Counted from the first letter of the stretch, positions 1-6,771 are shown. The stretch: DNA of 6,792 bases from Legionella genomosp. 1 (GCA_945901965.1 CAMDMN010000120.1:1-6792); one strand, 5' to 3'. Numbers and translations: made by a program. Notes: generated from the letters alone by a model not told the origin.

Positions 1-1
1 A

Positions 2-565
2 AATGCACAATGCGAATTTAAGCCAATGAAATCTTATTTAAATTTCTTTGACGAAATATTAAATGATTCAGTTGATATTGGGATAGGTGGAGTGACTATC
101 ACCGCAGAGCGCGAAAAAGTATATATTTTTAGCCTGCCTTATTTAACAAGCTCGATAAGATATATGACTTATTATAATAGTAAAATTAATTCTATAGATG
201 ATATTCGCGGCAAAGTATTAGGGATAACATCAGGCACTATATTCCCATCAATAGCAAAAGCACAATTTGGTGATTCAATTACAATTAAATATTATAAGAA
301 TAATTCGCTTATGCTCGACGCATTAGCAAATGAAGAAATAGATGCCACTCTTCTAGATGGACCAAATGCTATTTATTGGGATTCTAACAATAATAAAACT
401 TACAAATTAGTTGGTAAAACATTACAGATGGGATTAGGTTATGGGATAATAGCTAATAATCATAATCAAGATATCATAAAAAGAATAAATGAAGCTTTGC
501 TTGCAATGCAAACTGATGGCAGCTATTTAAAAATTTATAATACCTATTTTAGCGGAATTGAATGA
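2..565 (+). CDS. Periplasmic amino-acid-type solute-binding protein (SBP_bac_3 family), 5' end missing
   Basis: The reading frame is open from the first bases of the window. The residues before the first ATG (base 26), ...CEFKP, fit the family, so that ATG is internal and the true start lies upstream. Of 187 visible residues, family landmarks are: GGVTITAER at about 29-37, where the Arg normally binds the ligand carboxylate; FSLPY at 43-47; GITSGT at 74-79, opening the second lobe; EIDATLLDGP at 112-121, where an Asp normally holds the ligand amino group; and GLGYGI at 144-149. Family members are usually about 240-270 residues, so the signal peptide and the first part of lobe 1 are missing. 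The role would be capturing a polar amino acid or related solute in the periplasm for an ABC importer; some relatives are sensors. No permease or ATPase gene is visible, so the transporter is either upstream or elsewhere. The stop overlaps the next start (ATGA), indicating translational coupling. The ligand cannot be assigned. Confidence 0.87.
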   Translation, partial: NAQCEFKPMKSYLNFFDEILNDSVDIGIGGVTITAEREKVYIFSLPYLTSSIRYMTYYNSKINSIDDIRGKVLGITSGTIFPSIAKAQFGDSITIKYYKNNSLMLDALANEEIDATLLDGPNAIYWDSNNNKTYKLVGKTLQMGLGYGIIANNHNQDIIKRINEALLAMQTDGSYLKIYNTYFSGIE

Positions 566-1014
566 AAATTTGGGTTGATGCTGATGCATGTCCTAAAGCC
601 ATAAAAGAAATTTTATTTCGTGCCGCTAAACGCACAGAAATAACTTTAATTTTAGTTGCCAATGCAAATTTAGTTACACCCCCTTCCCGTTTTATCAAAA
701 CTATACGTGTCGAACAGGGCTTTGATAGAGCTGATGATTATATTGTAGAGAATATGGTAGAAAATGATCTTGTTATTACTGCTGATATTCCACTAGCAGC
801 ATCTGTTGTTGCCAATAAAGGTACTGCTTTAAACCCGCGCGGAGAAGCATATACAGAAAATAATATTAAACAGCGCCTAAGCATGCGTGACATAAGAGAG
901 CAAATACGAGGTAGTGGCGTAAATATTGGTGGGCCTGCAACTTTAAGTACAAAAGAAAAAACATCTTTTGCCAATATTTTAGATAAAATTCTAGCTAAAT
1001 CAGGTAAAATTTAA
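562..1014 (+). CDS. yaiI: YaiI/YqxD family protein (UPF0178, DUF188), PIN-like fold
   Basis: This 150-residue protein is full length for the UPF0178 family. Visible family features are the N-terminal VDADACPK (5-12, acidic D6 and D8), FDRADDYIVE (54-63), the NDLVITADIPLAA strand and turn (68-80, D75), NPRGEAYTENNI (91-102) and the GGPA motif (123-126). The clustered acidic residues resemble the metal-binding site of PIN-like nucleases, to which the family is related by fold. No reaction is established for it, so a nuclease role is inference only. It is expected to be cytoplasmic, with no signal peptide or membrane segment. The ATG overlaps the stop of the binding-protein gene in ATGA, with a weak GGA ribosome site inside that gene, so translation is probably coupled. 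Family assignment is firm; the symbol is given by family resemblance. Confidence 0.93.
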   Translation: MKIWVDADACPKAIKEILFRAAKRTEITLILVANANLVTPPSRFIKTIRVEQGFDRADDYIVENMVENDLVITADIPLAASVVANKGTALNPRGEAYTENNIKQRLSMRDIREQIRGSGVNIGGPATLSTKEKTSFANILDKILAKSGKI

Positions 1015-1024
1015 TATTTCCTTC

Positions 1025-1030
1025 AAGGAG
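1025..1030 (+). promoter_or_regulatory. Shine-Dalgarno AAGGAG that fixes the GTG start of the DUF4254 gene
   Basis: AAGGAG lies in the 26-nt gap after the yaiI stop, 10 nt before GTG at 1041. No ATG in the same frame lies between it and the conserved body of the protein, so this site supports the GTG start. A 10-nt spacer is slightly long but workable. Confidence 0.7.
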
Positions 1031-1040
1031 TAAATTAATA

Positions 1041-1688
1041 GTGTTTCAAGAATATGCGAATACGGTCACTACATCACATCATGATCTTATTATTAAATGG
1101 AAAAAAGATGGTCAGAAGCTAAATTCCACCTATCCCCTACCATCTGCAAATACTCAAATTAATAGTCAAAAAATAACAAAATATAACCATTTCTTAGAAA
1201 TTGTTGAAGAGAACCATGCCTTTAATTATTTATTATGGCATGCTGAAGATAGAGCGAGACGCGAAGATAAAGGATTTGAATTTGTATATCAAGCCAAACG
1301 GGAAATAGACCATTATAATCAACAACGCAATAATCGAATGGAAGCAATGGATGAATGGTTATTCATTGAGCTTCAACCCTCTAATAACGCTTTATGCAAA
1401 GTACACTCTGAATCACCAGGAATGATGATAGATAGGTTATCTATTTTAGCGCTTAAGGCATACCACATGAAGCTGCAAACAGAGCGTTTAGATGTTGACC
1501 AGGAACATATTCAACTCTGCCAAACTAAATTACACACTATTAATGCGCAAAAAAAACAATTACAAGAGTGTTTGCACTTATTGTTAATTGCTATCAACGA
1601 GAAAACTGAAACTTTTAAAATTTATCACCAGTTTAAAATGTACAATGATCTTAAACTTAACCCTGAGCTCTACCAAAAGAAGGATTAA
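1041..1688 (+). CDS. DUF4254 domain protein
   Basis: This 215-residue soluble protein carries the DUF4254 signatures in order: NYLLWHAEDRARR (62-74), KREIDHYNQQRNNRMEAMD (86-104) and SESPGMMIDRLSILALKAYH (123-142). The rest is largely helical, with a polar, Gln/Glu-rich probable coiled-coil stretch at about 143-190. There is no signal peptide, so it is probably cytoplasmic. The biochemical role is unknown. From memory, the family is best represented in Bacteroidetes, often near lipopolysaccharide or glycosyltransferase genes, but nothing of that kind is visible here. The start is GTG at 1041, supported by AAGGAG at 1025-1030. It follows yaiI by 26 nt and probably shares its transcript. The last 32 bp overlap the 3' end of the opposite-strand membrane-protein gene, leaving no room for an intergenic terminator. 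The dense conserved Trp, Asp, Glu, Arg and Asn residues suggest a catalytic or ligand-binding site, which is inference. Confidence 0.85.
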   Translation: MFQEYANTVTTSHHDLIIKWKKDGQKLNSTYPLPSANTQINSQKITKYNHFLEIVEENHAFNYLLWHAEDRARREDKGFEFVYQAKREIDHYNQQRNNRMEAMDEWLFIELQPSNNALCKVHSESPGMMIDRLSILALKAYHMKLQTERLDVDQEHIQLCQTKLHTINAQKKQLQECLHLLLIAINEKTETFKIYHQFKMYNDLKLNPELYQKKD

Positions 1689-3606
1689 CTCGTGCATTAT
1701 CAGCGCTAAATTGACAAGATCTTTCCATTTCTTGTGATCTAAATAAACCTAAGTTTGTTACTATACCTCTAACTGTAGTTAATGAACTAGGTTGACTTTT
1801 AAAAGGATTATTAACCGTTAAATCCACCACTTCTGGTGATAATTTTAAAGAAATATCTTCTGGTTGTAATTTAAGCTTATCTTCAGTTAATAAACTTACT
1901 CCAGGCTCTGAAGCATTTGGTTTGTCGCGGCCAAAACCACGAGCATAAGCCCTAAGGGCGAGAATTGTTGCAAAAATTGGGGCGCTAATTATCGTAAACA
2001 TTATCATTATATTACTATCATGATAATGGCCGTCACGACCTAATTCCTGATAAGAATTTAAGACAAAATCAACGACTTTCTGACCTTTATTTACACCTGA
2101 GAAAAAAGATCTTGCCACTTCAAAGGTCTCTTGAAAAATAAATTGAGGAGAAGAATCAAGAACCAATCCGTCACTAATAGACTTAGATACAATTGAAAAA
2201 TCTACCGTATCCTTTATTGGTGAAGGTTTTAAATTCTGAACTTCGGCAATTTTAGATTTAACTGCTGTAAGTAACTCATATAATTGGGCATTAGCAGTAT
2301 TCCTATGCGGCCTTGGTTCTTGTAAATATGTATTATGCGTTTTTATTGAATAAGCTAAAAGGCCAATTAAGCACGCTAACCCTGATGTTACACATGCAAT
2401 AACAAAAATAGGGGAAACTGGCGCAAATAATAGAGAGCTGATAGTTGCTGTAGCGAACATAAAACTTGCTACAACTCCATATGCTGTTAAACCATTTTTT
2501 AATCCCGCAAGCCACACAGAAGGTCCAGATAATTGAATAAGCTCATCTGCGATTTTTTGCTTTTCCTCATATTCCTTCATTTTAGATTCAAGATCTTCCA
2601 TTAAGTCTTTCTGCAAACCAACAACTATAGATTCAGTATGAGGGGCAATCTTTTCTTCTGATAAAGAAAGCGAGAGAGATTCTAAATTAGCAAATAGTTT
2701 ACCAAGCTCTTTGCCACAAAGAGCTAACTCAATCTTGGCTTCGGTAATAATTAATTCACGCTGATAATCATGTTCCTCATAAACCCGAGTGGCGATAGAA
2801 AGCATGACATAAATTGATGAAATAATTGTCATCGCTATAAGAAGTTCTGGCGCTAGTGTTACTACACTTAAAACACCCATATATAAATACATACCATCAA
2901 CCACACCACTATAAAAGTTTGATGCAAATCCAGTATATCTTAAACGAGGAGACTGCCTCTTAATTCTTGCATTAAATTTCTCACTAACATTTTTATCAAT
3001 AACGTCCGTATCTTGGATTTCTTTAAGTAATTTATTATTAGATGTCATCATTTTCTTACGTTCATCTCGCATTGAACGTAACCACATACGATTTAATATT
3101 GATATACCACCCAAAACAAGACCCAATGGAAGAATCATAGAACTTAAATTTTGATCTGATATTGAATCAAAGGCTAAAAGAGTACTACGTATACCTTTAT
3201 ATGCATTTTTCAAACTCTTCATTGCATCTCGGCAATATGGCCAAATAGATACTATAAATTTCTTAAAACTTGAGTCATCTTTACTCTTTTGTTCACTAAA
3301 TACATTGGCCATTAAACTTAAAGCAACAATACTTATAGATTCAAGACCTACAACAAACATACCAGCTGGCGTCACCATCCATTCATGCATCACATCAGCT
3401 GTTGATATATCAGTATTAGTATTTAATATGTCAAAGAAATATTTAATCATACTGTTAGAAAGGCTCACACCATCTAAGATGCCAAATAGGGCGTGAATTT
3501 GTATAATTTTATTTACTTGCTTTGCGGTCACAACGTGAGGAGCATCAGATTTAACGATGTTAGGTTTTGGTGTTTTTCTTTGATCTGGTTTTATCGCAGT
3601 AGTCAT
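1657..3606 (-). CDS. Large multi-membrane-segment protein with internal repeats, family unrecognised
   Basis: I do not recognise this 649-residue protein. It has no cleavable signal peptide; residues 1-30 are polar and Pro/Lys-rich, probably cytoplasmic. Hydrophobic, membrane-capable segments occur at about 82-103, 157-172, 238-275 (long enough for two), 372-421 (two) and 532-553. A highly charged, coiled-coil-like stretch covers about 283-360. The tail from 564 is polar and may be disordered. Five segments share a pattern: a short Gly-x-x-x-Gly-type turn (FGILDG, AYKG, YSGVVDG, LAGLKNG, FSGVNKG), then a hydrophobic run, then a basic or polar end. This suggests growth by internal duplication. 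The ATG is preceded by only a weak site (GGAT, 10 nt away) but lies just downstream of a good promoter at 3639-3667, which supports this start. The long open frame and coherent protein features make it a real gene. A structural, transport or secreted-effector role would be guesswork. Confidence 0.85.
   Translation of the reverse strand: MTTAIKPDQRKTPKPNIVKSDAPHVVTAKQVNKIIQIHALFGILDGVSLSNSMIKYFFDILNTNTDISTADVMHEWMVTPAGMFVVGLESISIVALSLMANVFSEQKSKDDSSFKKFIVSIWPYCRDAMKSLKNAYKGIRSTLLAFDSISDQNLSSMILPLGLVLGGISILNRMWLRSMRDERKKMMTSNNKLLKEIQDTDVIDKNVSEKFNARIKRQSPRLRYTGFASNFYSGVVDGMYLYMGVLSVVTLAPELLIAMTIISSIYVMLSIATRVYEEHDYQRELIITEAKIELALCGKELGKLFANLESLSLSLSEEKIAPHTESIVVGLQKDLMEDLESKMKEYEEKQKIADELIQLSGPSVWLAGLKNGLTAYGVVASFMFATATISSLLFAPVSPIFVIACVTSGLACLIGLLAYSIKTHNTYLQEPRPHRNTANAQLYELLTAVKSKIAEVQNLKPSPIKDTVDFSIVSKSISDGLVLDSSPQFIFQETFEVARSFFSGVNKGQKVVDFVLNSYQELGRDGHYHDSNIMIMFTIISAPIFATILALRAYARGFGRDKPNASEPGVSLLTEDKLKLQPEDISLKLSPEVVDLTVNNPFKSQPSSLTTVRGIVTNLGLFRSQEMERSCQFSADNARVNPSFGRAQG
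1918..3492 (-). repeat. Five diverged protein-level repeat units inside the membrane-protein gene
   Basis: Units were recognised by eye in the translation, at roughly residues 39-110 (bases 3277-3492), 130-184 (3055-3219), 227-282 (2761-2928), 364-430 (2317-2517) and 498-563 (1918-2115). Each begins with a Gly-containing turn, continues into one or two hydrophobic helices, and ends in a charged or aromatic stretch such as RMWLRSMRDERK, RVYEEHDYQRE or LRAYARGFGR. Units 3, 4 and 5 are the most alike at their starts (YSGVVDG, LAGLKNG, FSGVNKG). Unit 2 is the weakest. There is no obvious repetition at the nucleotide level, so any duplication is old. Confidence 0.45.
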
Positions 3607-3638
3607 TATAATTATGATCCGCGGCTAAGATTGAGCGG

Positions 3639-3667
3639 ATTCTACATGTAAATTAAGATAATGACAA
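3639..3667 (-). promoter_or_regulatory. Sigma70-type promoter for the - strand membrane-protein gene
   Basis: On the minus strand, TTGTCA (bases 3662-3667) is followed by a 17-nt spacer and TAGAAT (3639-3644). Each hexamer has one mismatch to the consensus and the spacing is optimal. Transcription would begin near 3632, giving a leader of about 25 nt before the ATG at 3606. The position and direction fit the only minus-strand gene. Confidence 0.65.
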
Positions 3668-3705
3668 GGCCTTTTTCAAATTGATTTAAAACTCGCCAAA
3701 TAATA

Positions 3706-3734
3706 TTGCGGGTTCTGTAATTTTACCATAAAAT
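3706..3734 (+). promoter_or_regulatory. Candidate promoter for the three-gene protease/7TM/ATP-grasp operon
   Basis: TTGCGG (3706-3711), a 17-nt spacer and TAAAAT (3729-3734) form a weaker sigma70-like match. The predicted start near 3741 gives a leader of about 54 nt. A second TAAAAT at 3741-3746 has no convincing -35 box. The region is AT-rich, so chance -10 matches are likely. The position upstream of the operon is the main support. Confidence 0.35.
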
Positions 3735-3783
3735 AATACATAAAATACAGACGGTTAAGCGAGCGACATTTTGAGTAAGTATT

Positions 3784-3789
3784 AAGGAG
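3784..3789 (+). promoter_or_regulatory. Shine-Dalgarno AAGGAG for the RimB-like protease gene
   Basis: AAGGAG sits 5 nt before the ATG at 3795, and the encoded protein begins directly with a signal peptide. Together they fix the start. This is the strongest ribosome site in the right-hand operon; the two downstream genes have weaker sites (GGGA types) and rely on overlapping stops and starts. Confidence 0.75.
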
Positions 3790-3794
3790 ATTTA

Positions 3795-4310
3795 ATGCGG
3801 GGTTTTGTAATTGTCTTTTGCCTTTGGTCATTATTAGCTGGAGCTTCTATGGCAATATCTAATGAAAAAATATTATTTGGCTACATTGAAAAAGCAACTT
3901 TAGTAGATAAAGATTTAACTTTATCAGCTAAACTTGATACTGGTGCTAAATCTGCATCCTTAAATGCTAACAATATTGTTGAAATTGAGGTTGATGGGAA
4001 GCCGTATCTAAGCTTTATTGTTCCTAGTAAAGAAGGTGATATTAATTTTAAATGCGAGTATATTGGTGAAGTGAAAATTAAAAGCCGGTTTGGGGAGCAT
4101 TTAACAAACCCCTTATTAAGAAAAGCTATAAAACGCCCAGTTGTACTTATGCATATTAAATTAGCCGACAAAGAGCGTGTTATTAGGGTTAATCTAACCA
4201 ATCGCAAACGTTTTATTTATCCTTTACTTTTGGGCAGAGAGGCTATTATTGCCTTTGATGGGATAGTCGACCCATCTAAGAAATACACCCACAAAAGGGA
4301 CAAAAAATGA
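3795..4310 (+). CDS. Exported RimB-like retropepsin-type aspartic protease (annotated as 'ATP-dependent zinc protease' family)
   Basis: The 171-residue precursor begins with a signal peptide: hydrophobic core at about 4-16, likely cleavage after ASMA at residue 20. No lipobox is seen. The mature part carries LDTGAKSASL (47-56), the Asp-Thr-Gly-Ala active-site motif of pepsin/retropepsin-like enzymes. It also has the family blocks KRPVVLMHI (113-121) and RVNLTNRKRF then LLLGREAI (131-151). There is one DTG motif, so as in retropepsins two chains would be needed for one active site. The name 'ATP-dependent zinc protease' is historical; no zinc or ATP site is evident. By analogy with RimB, linked to the glutamate ligase RimK, it may trim or remove residues added by the ATP-grasp partner, but in the periplasm. 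The stop overlaps the next start in ATGA. The family call is strong; the substrate is unknown. Confidence 0.9.
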   Translation: MRGFVIVFCLWSLLAGASMAISNEKILFGYIEKATLVDKDLTLSAKLDTGAKSASLNANNIVEIEVDGKPYLSFIVPSKEGDINFKCEYIGEVKIKSRFGEHLTNPLLRKAIKRPVVLMHIKLADKERVIRVNLTNRKRFIYPLLLGREAIIAFDGIVDPSKKYTHKRDKK

Positions 4311-5827
4311 ACTCAACCAATCGCCATTTATATGGTCTTATCATCACCCTTTTCATTATTGGCTTCTCTTTTTTTTGCTACCGCCATTTTATCCTTGAAG
4401 TACCACTAACAGATAGCGAAAATGTTAATAGTTGGATGATTGAAGCTAATCTTAAGTTTAAGGGGGATAAAAATGTCCCGGTAAAGGCAAGCTTCACCAT
4501 ACCTTATATGCCACCTTATTTTGCTATCCTTGATGAATATTTTATTTCACATAACTATGGCGTCACTACCACTTTAAATGGCTATAACCGGGAAACTGTA
4601 TGGTCAATTAGAAGAAGCACGGGGCCACAATCACTTTATTATAGGGCTATTTTTCGTGAAACTGATAATTATGAATCTTATTTGCCAAAACCACATTTAC
4701 AAAAATTGCTCCCACTTGAGGAAAATATTAAAACAGCTGTTGATACTATAATCGGCCAAGCGCGATTTTCTTCAGCCGATATACAAACATTTACCCAAAG
4801 CACCATCAAAGAACTCAATAAAAATGAAGGGAATGCTAAATTATTAGTAGGAACTATCAATGATGAAAACTTGGTTAATGCCGCAGTAACCGTATTAAAT
4901 CATGCTAAAATATACAGCATTCCTGTACTAGGAATTCGCCTTAGTCAACAATCTAAAGCTGAATTTAAATTATTACTTGCAGTTTTTAATGGTAAAGGAT
5001 GGATTTATATTAATCCTCGCAATGGTGCTGCTGGTTTACCAAAAGACTTTCTTGTTTGGCAATATGGTAATACTAAAGTATTTGATGTTATTGGGGGTAA
5101 AAAACCACAATTTAATATTACTGTATCACCTACACCTGTTAACGCGCTAAGCATGGCTAAAATCAGGGGAACGCAAACTGAATCACAATTATTGCGCTTC
5201 TCATTATTGCAACTACCAGTATCTATGCAAGAAACCTATAAAATTTTACTAACTGTTCCGATAGGAGCATTTATTATTTTATTATTACGTAATTTTATCG
5301 GTCTTAGCACTTTTGGTACATTTATGCCGGTACTAATAGCCTTAGCTTTTCGTGAAACACATGTGATCTGGGGAATAACTTTATTCACCATTATTGTCTC
5401 CTTTGGACTATTAGCAAGATTTTACCTAGACCAATTACGATTACTTTTAGTGCCAAGGCTCGCAGCTATTCTTACTATTGTAATATTACTAATGATCTTA
5501 ATATCTGTTCTCAGTCAAAATTTAGGCCTTGAGTCTGGTCTCTCTGTGGCCCTATTCCCCATGGTTATTCTTACAATGACAATTGAAAGAATGTGTATAA
5601 CTTGGGATGAACGCGGAGCTGCTGTAGCAATAAAATATGGCGTGGGATCTTTAATCGCTGCTGTTATTGCTTTTGCAGCTATGGGCGTTGCTCCTATGCA
5701 ATACTTAATGTTTGCATTTCCTGAGCTTTTATTTGTGTTACTAGCTCTTATATTATGGTTTGGACAATATCGTGGTTATCGCTTATTAGAATTATTCCGC
5801 TTTAATGCATTAGCGGGATCAAAATAA
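4307..5827 (+). CDS. Inactive transglutaminase-like domain fused to seven transmembrane helices
   Basis: The 506-residue protein has an N-terminal membrane anchor (about 8-27), a large probably periplasmic region (about 30-308) and a C-terminal bundle with hydrophobic segments at about 313-329, 335-348, 352-373, 384-402, 410-428, 444-462 and 467-486. The segment at about 185-260 (NAAVTVLNHAKIYSIPVLGI, then KGWIYINPRNG) resembles a transglutaminase core, but no Cys occupies the usual catalytic place, as expected for the inactive version. The bundle carries the family motifs FGTFMPVLIALAF (336-348), LVPRLAAILT (381-390) and ERMCITWDERG (427-437). The likely role is binding, presenting or moving a peptide-like substrate rather than catalysis; this is inference. 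The ATG overlaps the protease stop, with AGGGA 6 nt upstream, and its stop shares one base with the ATP-grasp start. The whole three-gene layout matches the known family context. Confidence 0.92.
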   Translation: MNSTNRHLYGLIITLFIIGFSFFCYRHFILEVPLTDSENVNSWMIEANLKFKGDKNVPVKASFTIPYMPPYFAILDEYFISHNYGVTTTLNGYNRETVWSIRRSTGPQSLYYRAIFRETDNYESYLPKPHLQKLLPLEENIKTAVDTIIGQARFSSADIQTFTQSTIKELNKNEGNAKLLVGTINDENLVNAAVTVLNHAKIYSIPVLGIRLSQQSKAEFKLLLAVFNGKGWIYINPRNGAAGLPKDFLVWQYGNTKVFDVIGGKKPQFNITVSPTPVNALSMAKIRGTQTESQLLRFSLLQLPVSMQETYKILLTVPIGAFIILLLRNFIGLSTFGTFMPVLIALAFRETHVIWGITLFTIIVSFGLLARFYLDQLRLLLVPRLAAILTIVILLMILISVLSQNLGLESGLSVALFPMVILTMTIERMCITWDERGAAVAIKYGVGSLIAAVIAFAAMGVAPMQYLMFAFPELLFVLLALILWFGQYRGYRLLELFRFNALAGSK

Positions 5828-6771
5828 TGTGGAATATTTATCAAAAACTTCGTAAGCGTGGAGTTTTAAACATCAACCAACGTAATAGCGATTATGTTTT
5901 ACGCTACAATAAGCGTAAACTTTATCCATTAGTCGATGATAAATTAAAAACCAAAAGATTGGCGATACAAGCAGGCATCGCTGTGCCGTCACTATATGGC
6001 TTAATTGAAACCGAACATCACATAAAAAAATTAGAAGAGTTATTAATTCCATATAATGATTTTGTTATTAAGCCTGCGCGAGGTGCTGGAGGCGATGGAA
6101 TAGTTGTTATTACCGATCGCGTTTTTGGGCGTTATCGTCAGGTTAATGGTAAGTTACTTACACTAAATGAGCTTGGCTACCACCTTTCGCGCTTACTTTC
6201 AGGAGCTTATAGTTTGGGCGGCTATAGTGACTACGCCATTATTGAGCGCCGTGTAATTGTAGATCCAGTTTTTGCCGAAGTAAGTTATGAAGGCGTTCCT
6301 GATATTAGAGTTATCAACCTATTAGGCTATCCTGCCATGGCAATGGTACGCCTACCTACACGCTTATCAGGTGGCAAAGCAAATTTACATCAAGGTGCTA
6401 TTGGGGTTGGGATTAATATTGCTAATGGCCTTACTCTTGGTGGAGTATTTCATAATGATCCGATTGATTATCACCCTGACACTCTTAAGCCAATAGTTGG
6501 TCTAGAAGTTCCGTATTGGGATGAAATTTTAGAAATTGCCGCCAGTTGCTATGAATTAACTGGTCTTGGCTATCTTGGCGTTGATATAGTTTTAGATAAG
6601 GAAAAAGGCCCGATGATGTTAGAGCTTAATGCCCGTCCTGGATTAAATATCCAAATCGCTAATAGAGAAGGCGGGTTAGAACGCTATAAAATCATAGAAG
6701 AACACGCGGCTCTAGGTAAAGAATCAATTGCTGCTAGGGTTTTATTTAGTAAGGAGCAATTTGGTCGTTAA
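5827..6771 (+). CDS. RimK-related ATP-grasp ligase (alpha-L-glutamate ligase-like protein)
   Basis: This 314-residue cytoplasmic enzyme appears complete. ATP-grasp landmarks are the Gly-rich nucleotide loop FVIKPARGAGGDGIVVI (79-95), the central PDIRVINLLGYPAMAMVRLP (158-177), GKANLHQGAIGVG (183-195), GVDIVLD (251-257) and the metal-binding C-terminal MMLELNARPGLNIQIAN (263-279). The N-terminal Arg/Asn/Lys-rich stretch (about 8-50: RKRGVLNINQRN, YNKRKLYPLVDDK) is typical of this subgroup. ATP-grasp ligases join a carboxylate to an amine through an acylphosphate. Automatic annotation as glutamate ligase rests on distant resemblance to RimK, so neither the amino acid nor the acceptor is established. 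The start overlaps the 7TM gene stop by one base (TAATG), with GGGA 8 nt upstream. It is the last gene of the operon that is visible, and only 21 bases follow. Confidence 0.93.
   Translation: MWNIYQKLRKRGVLNINQRNSDYVLRYNKRKLYPLVDDKLKTKRLAIQAGIAVPSLYGLIETEHHIKKLEELLIPYNDFVIKPARGAGGDGIVVITDRVFGRYRQVNGKLLTLNELGYHLSRLLSGAYSLGGYSDYAIIERRVIVDPVFAEVSYEGVPDIRVINLLGYPAMAMVRLPTRLSGGKANLHQGAIGVGINIANGLTLGGVFHNDPIDYHPDTLKPIVGLEVPYWDEILEIAASCYELTGLGYLGVDIVLDKEKGPMMLELNARPGLNIQIANREGGLERYKIIEEHAALGKESIAARVLFSKEQFGR

Noticed and set aside
26..565. ATG at 26 as the true start of the binding-protein gene
   Set aside because: The frame is open to the window edge and the preceding residues (CEFKP) fit the family, with no signal peptide after base 26; the gene is cut by the window edge.
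738..974. Open frames in other registers or on the opposite strand, here and at 2333-2515, 3305-3496, 3881-4207 and 4678-4860
   Set aside because: Each lies inside a well-supported gene, has no convincing ribosome site and shows no recognisable protein features.
1657..1730. Bidirectional rho-independent terminator between the convergent genes
   Set aside because: The genes overlap and I found no GC-rich stem followed by a T run on either strand.
1657..1735. C-terminal type IV (Dot/Icm-like) secretion signal on the 649-residue protein
   Set aside because: The tail (about residues 625-649) is polar but lacks a clear Glu-rich block or the usual hydrophobic residue near the end, and the host organism is not established.
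3608..3615. Palindrome ATAATTAT beside the minus-strand start codon
   Set aside because: It is only 8 bp of A and T in an AT-rich region and does not extend, so chance is the simplest explanation.
3795..4310. Lipoprotein signal on the protease
   Set aside because: The only early Cys (residue 9) lies inside the hydrophobic core and is not in a lipobox; ASMA at 17-20 fits ordinary signal peptidase cleavage.
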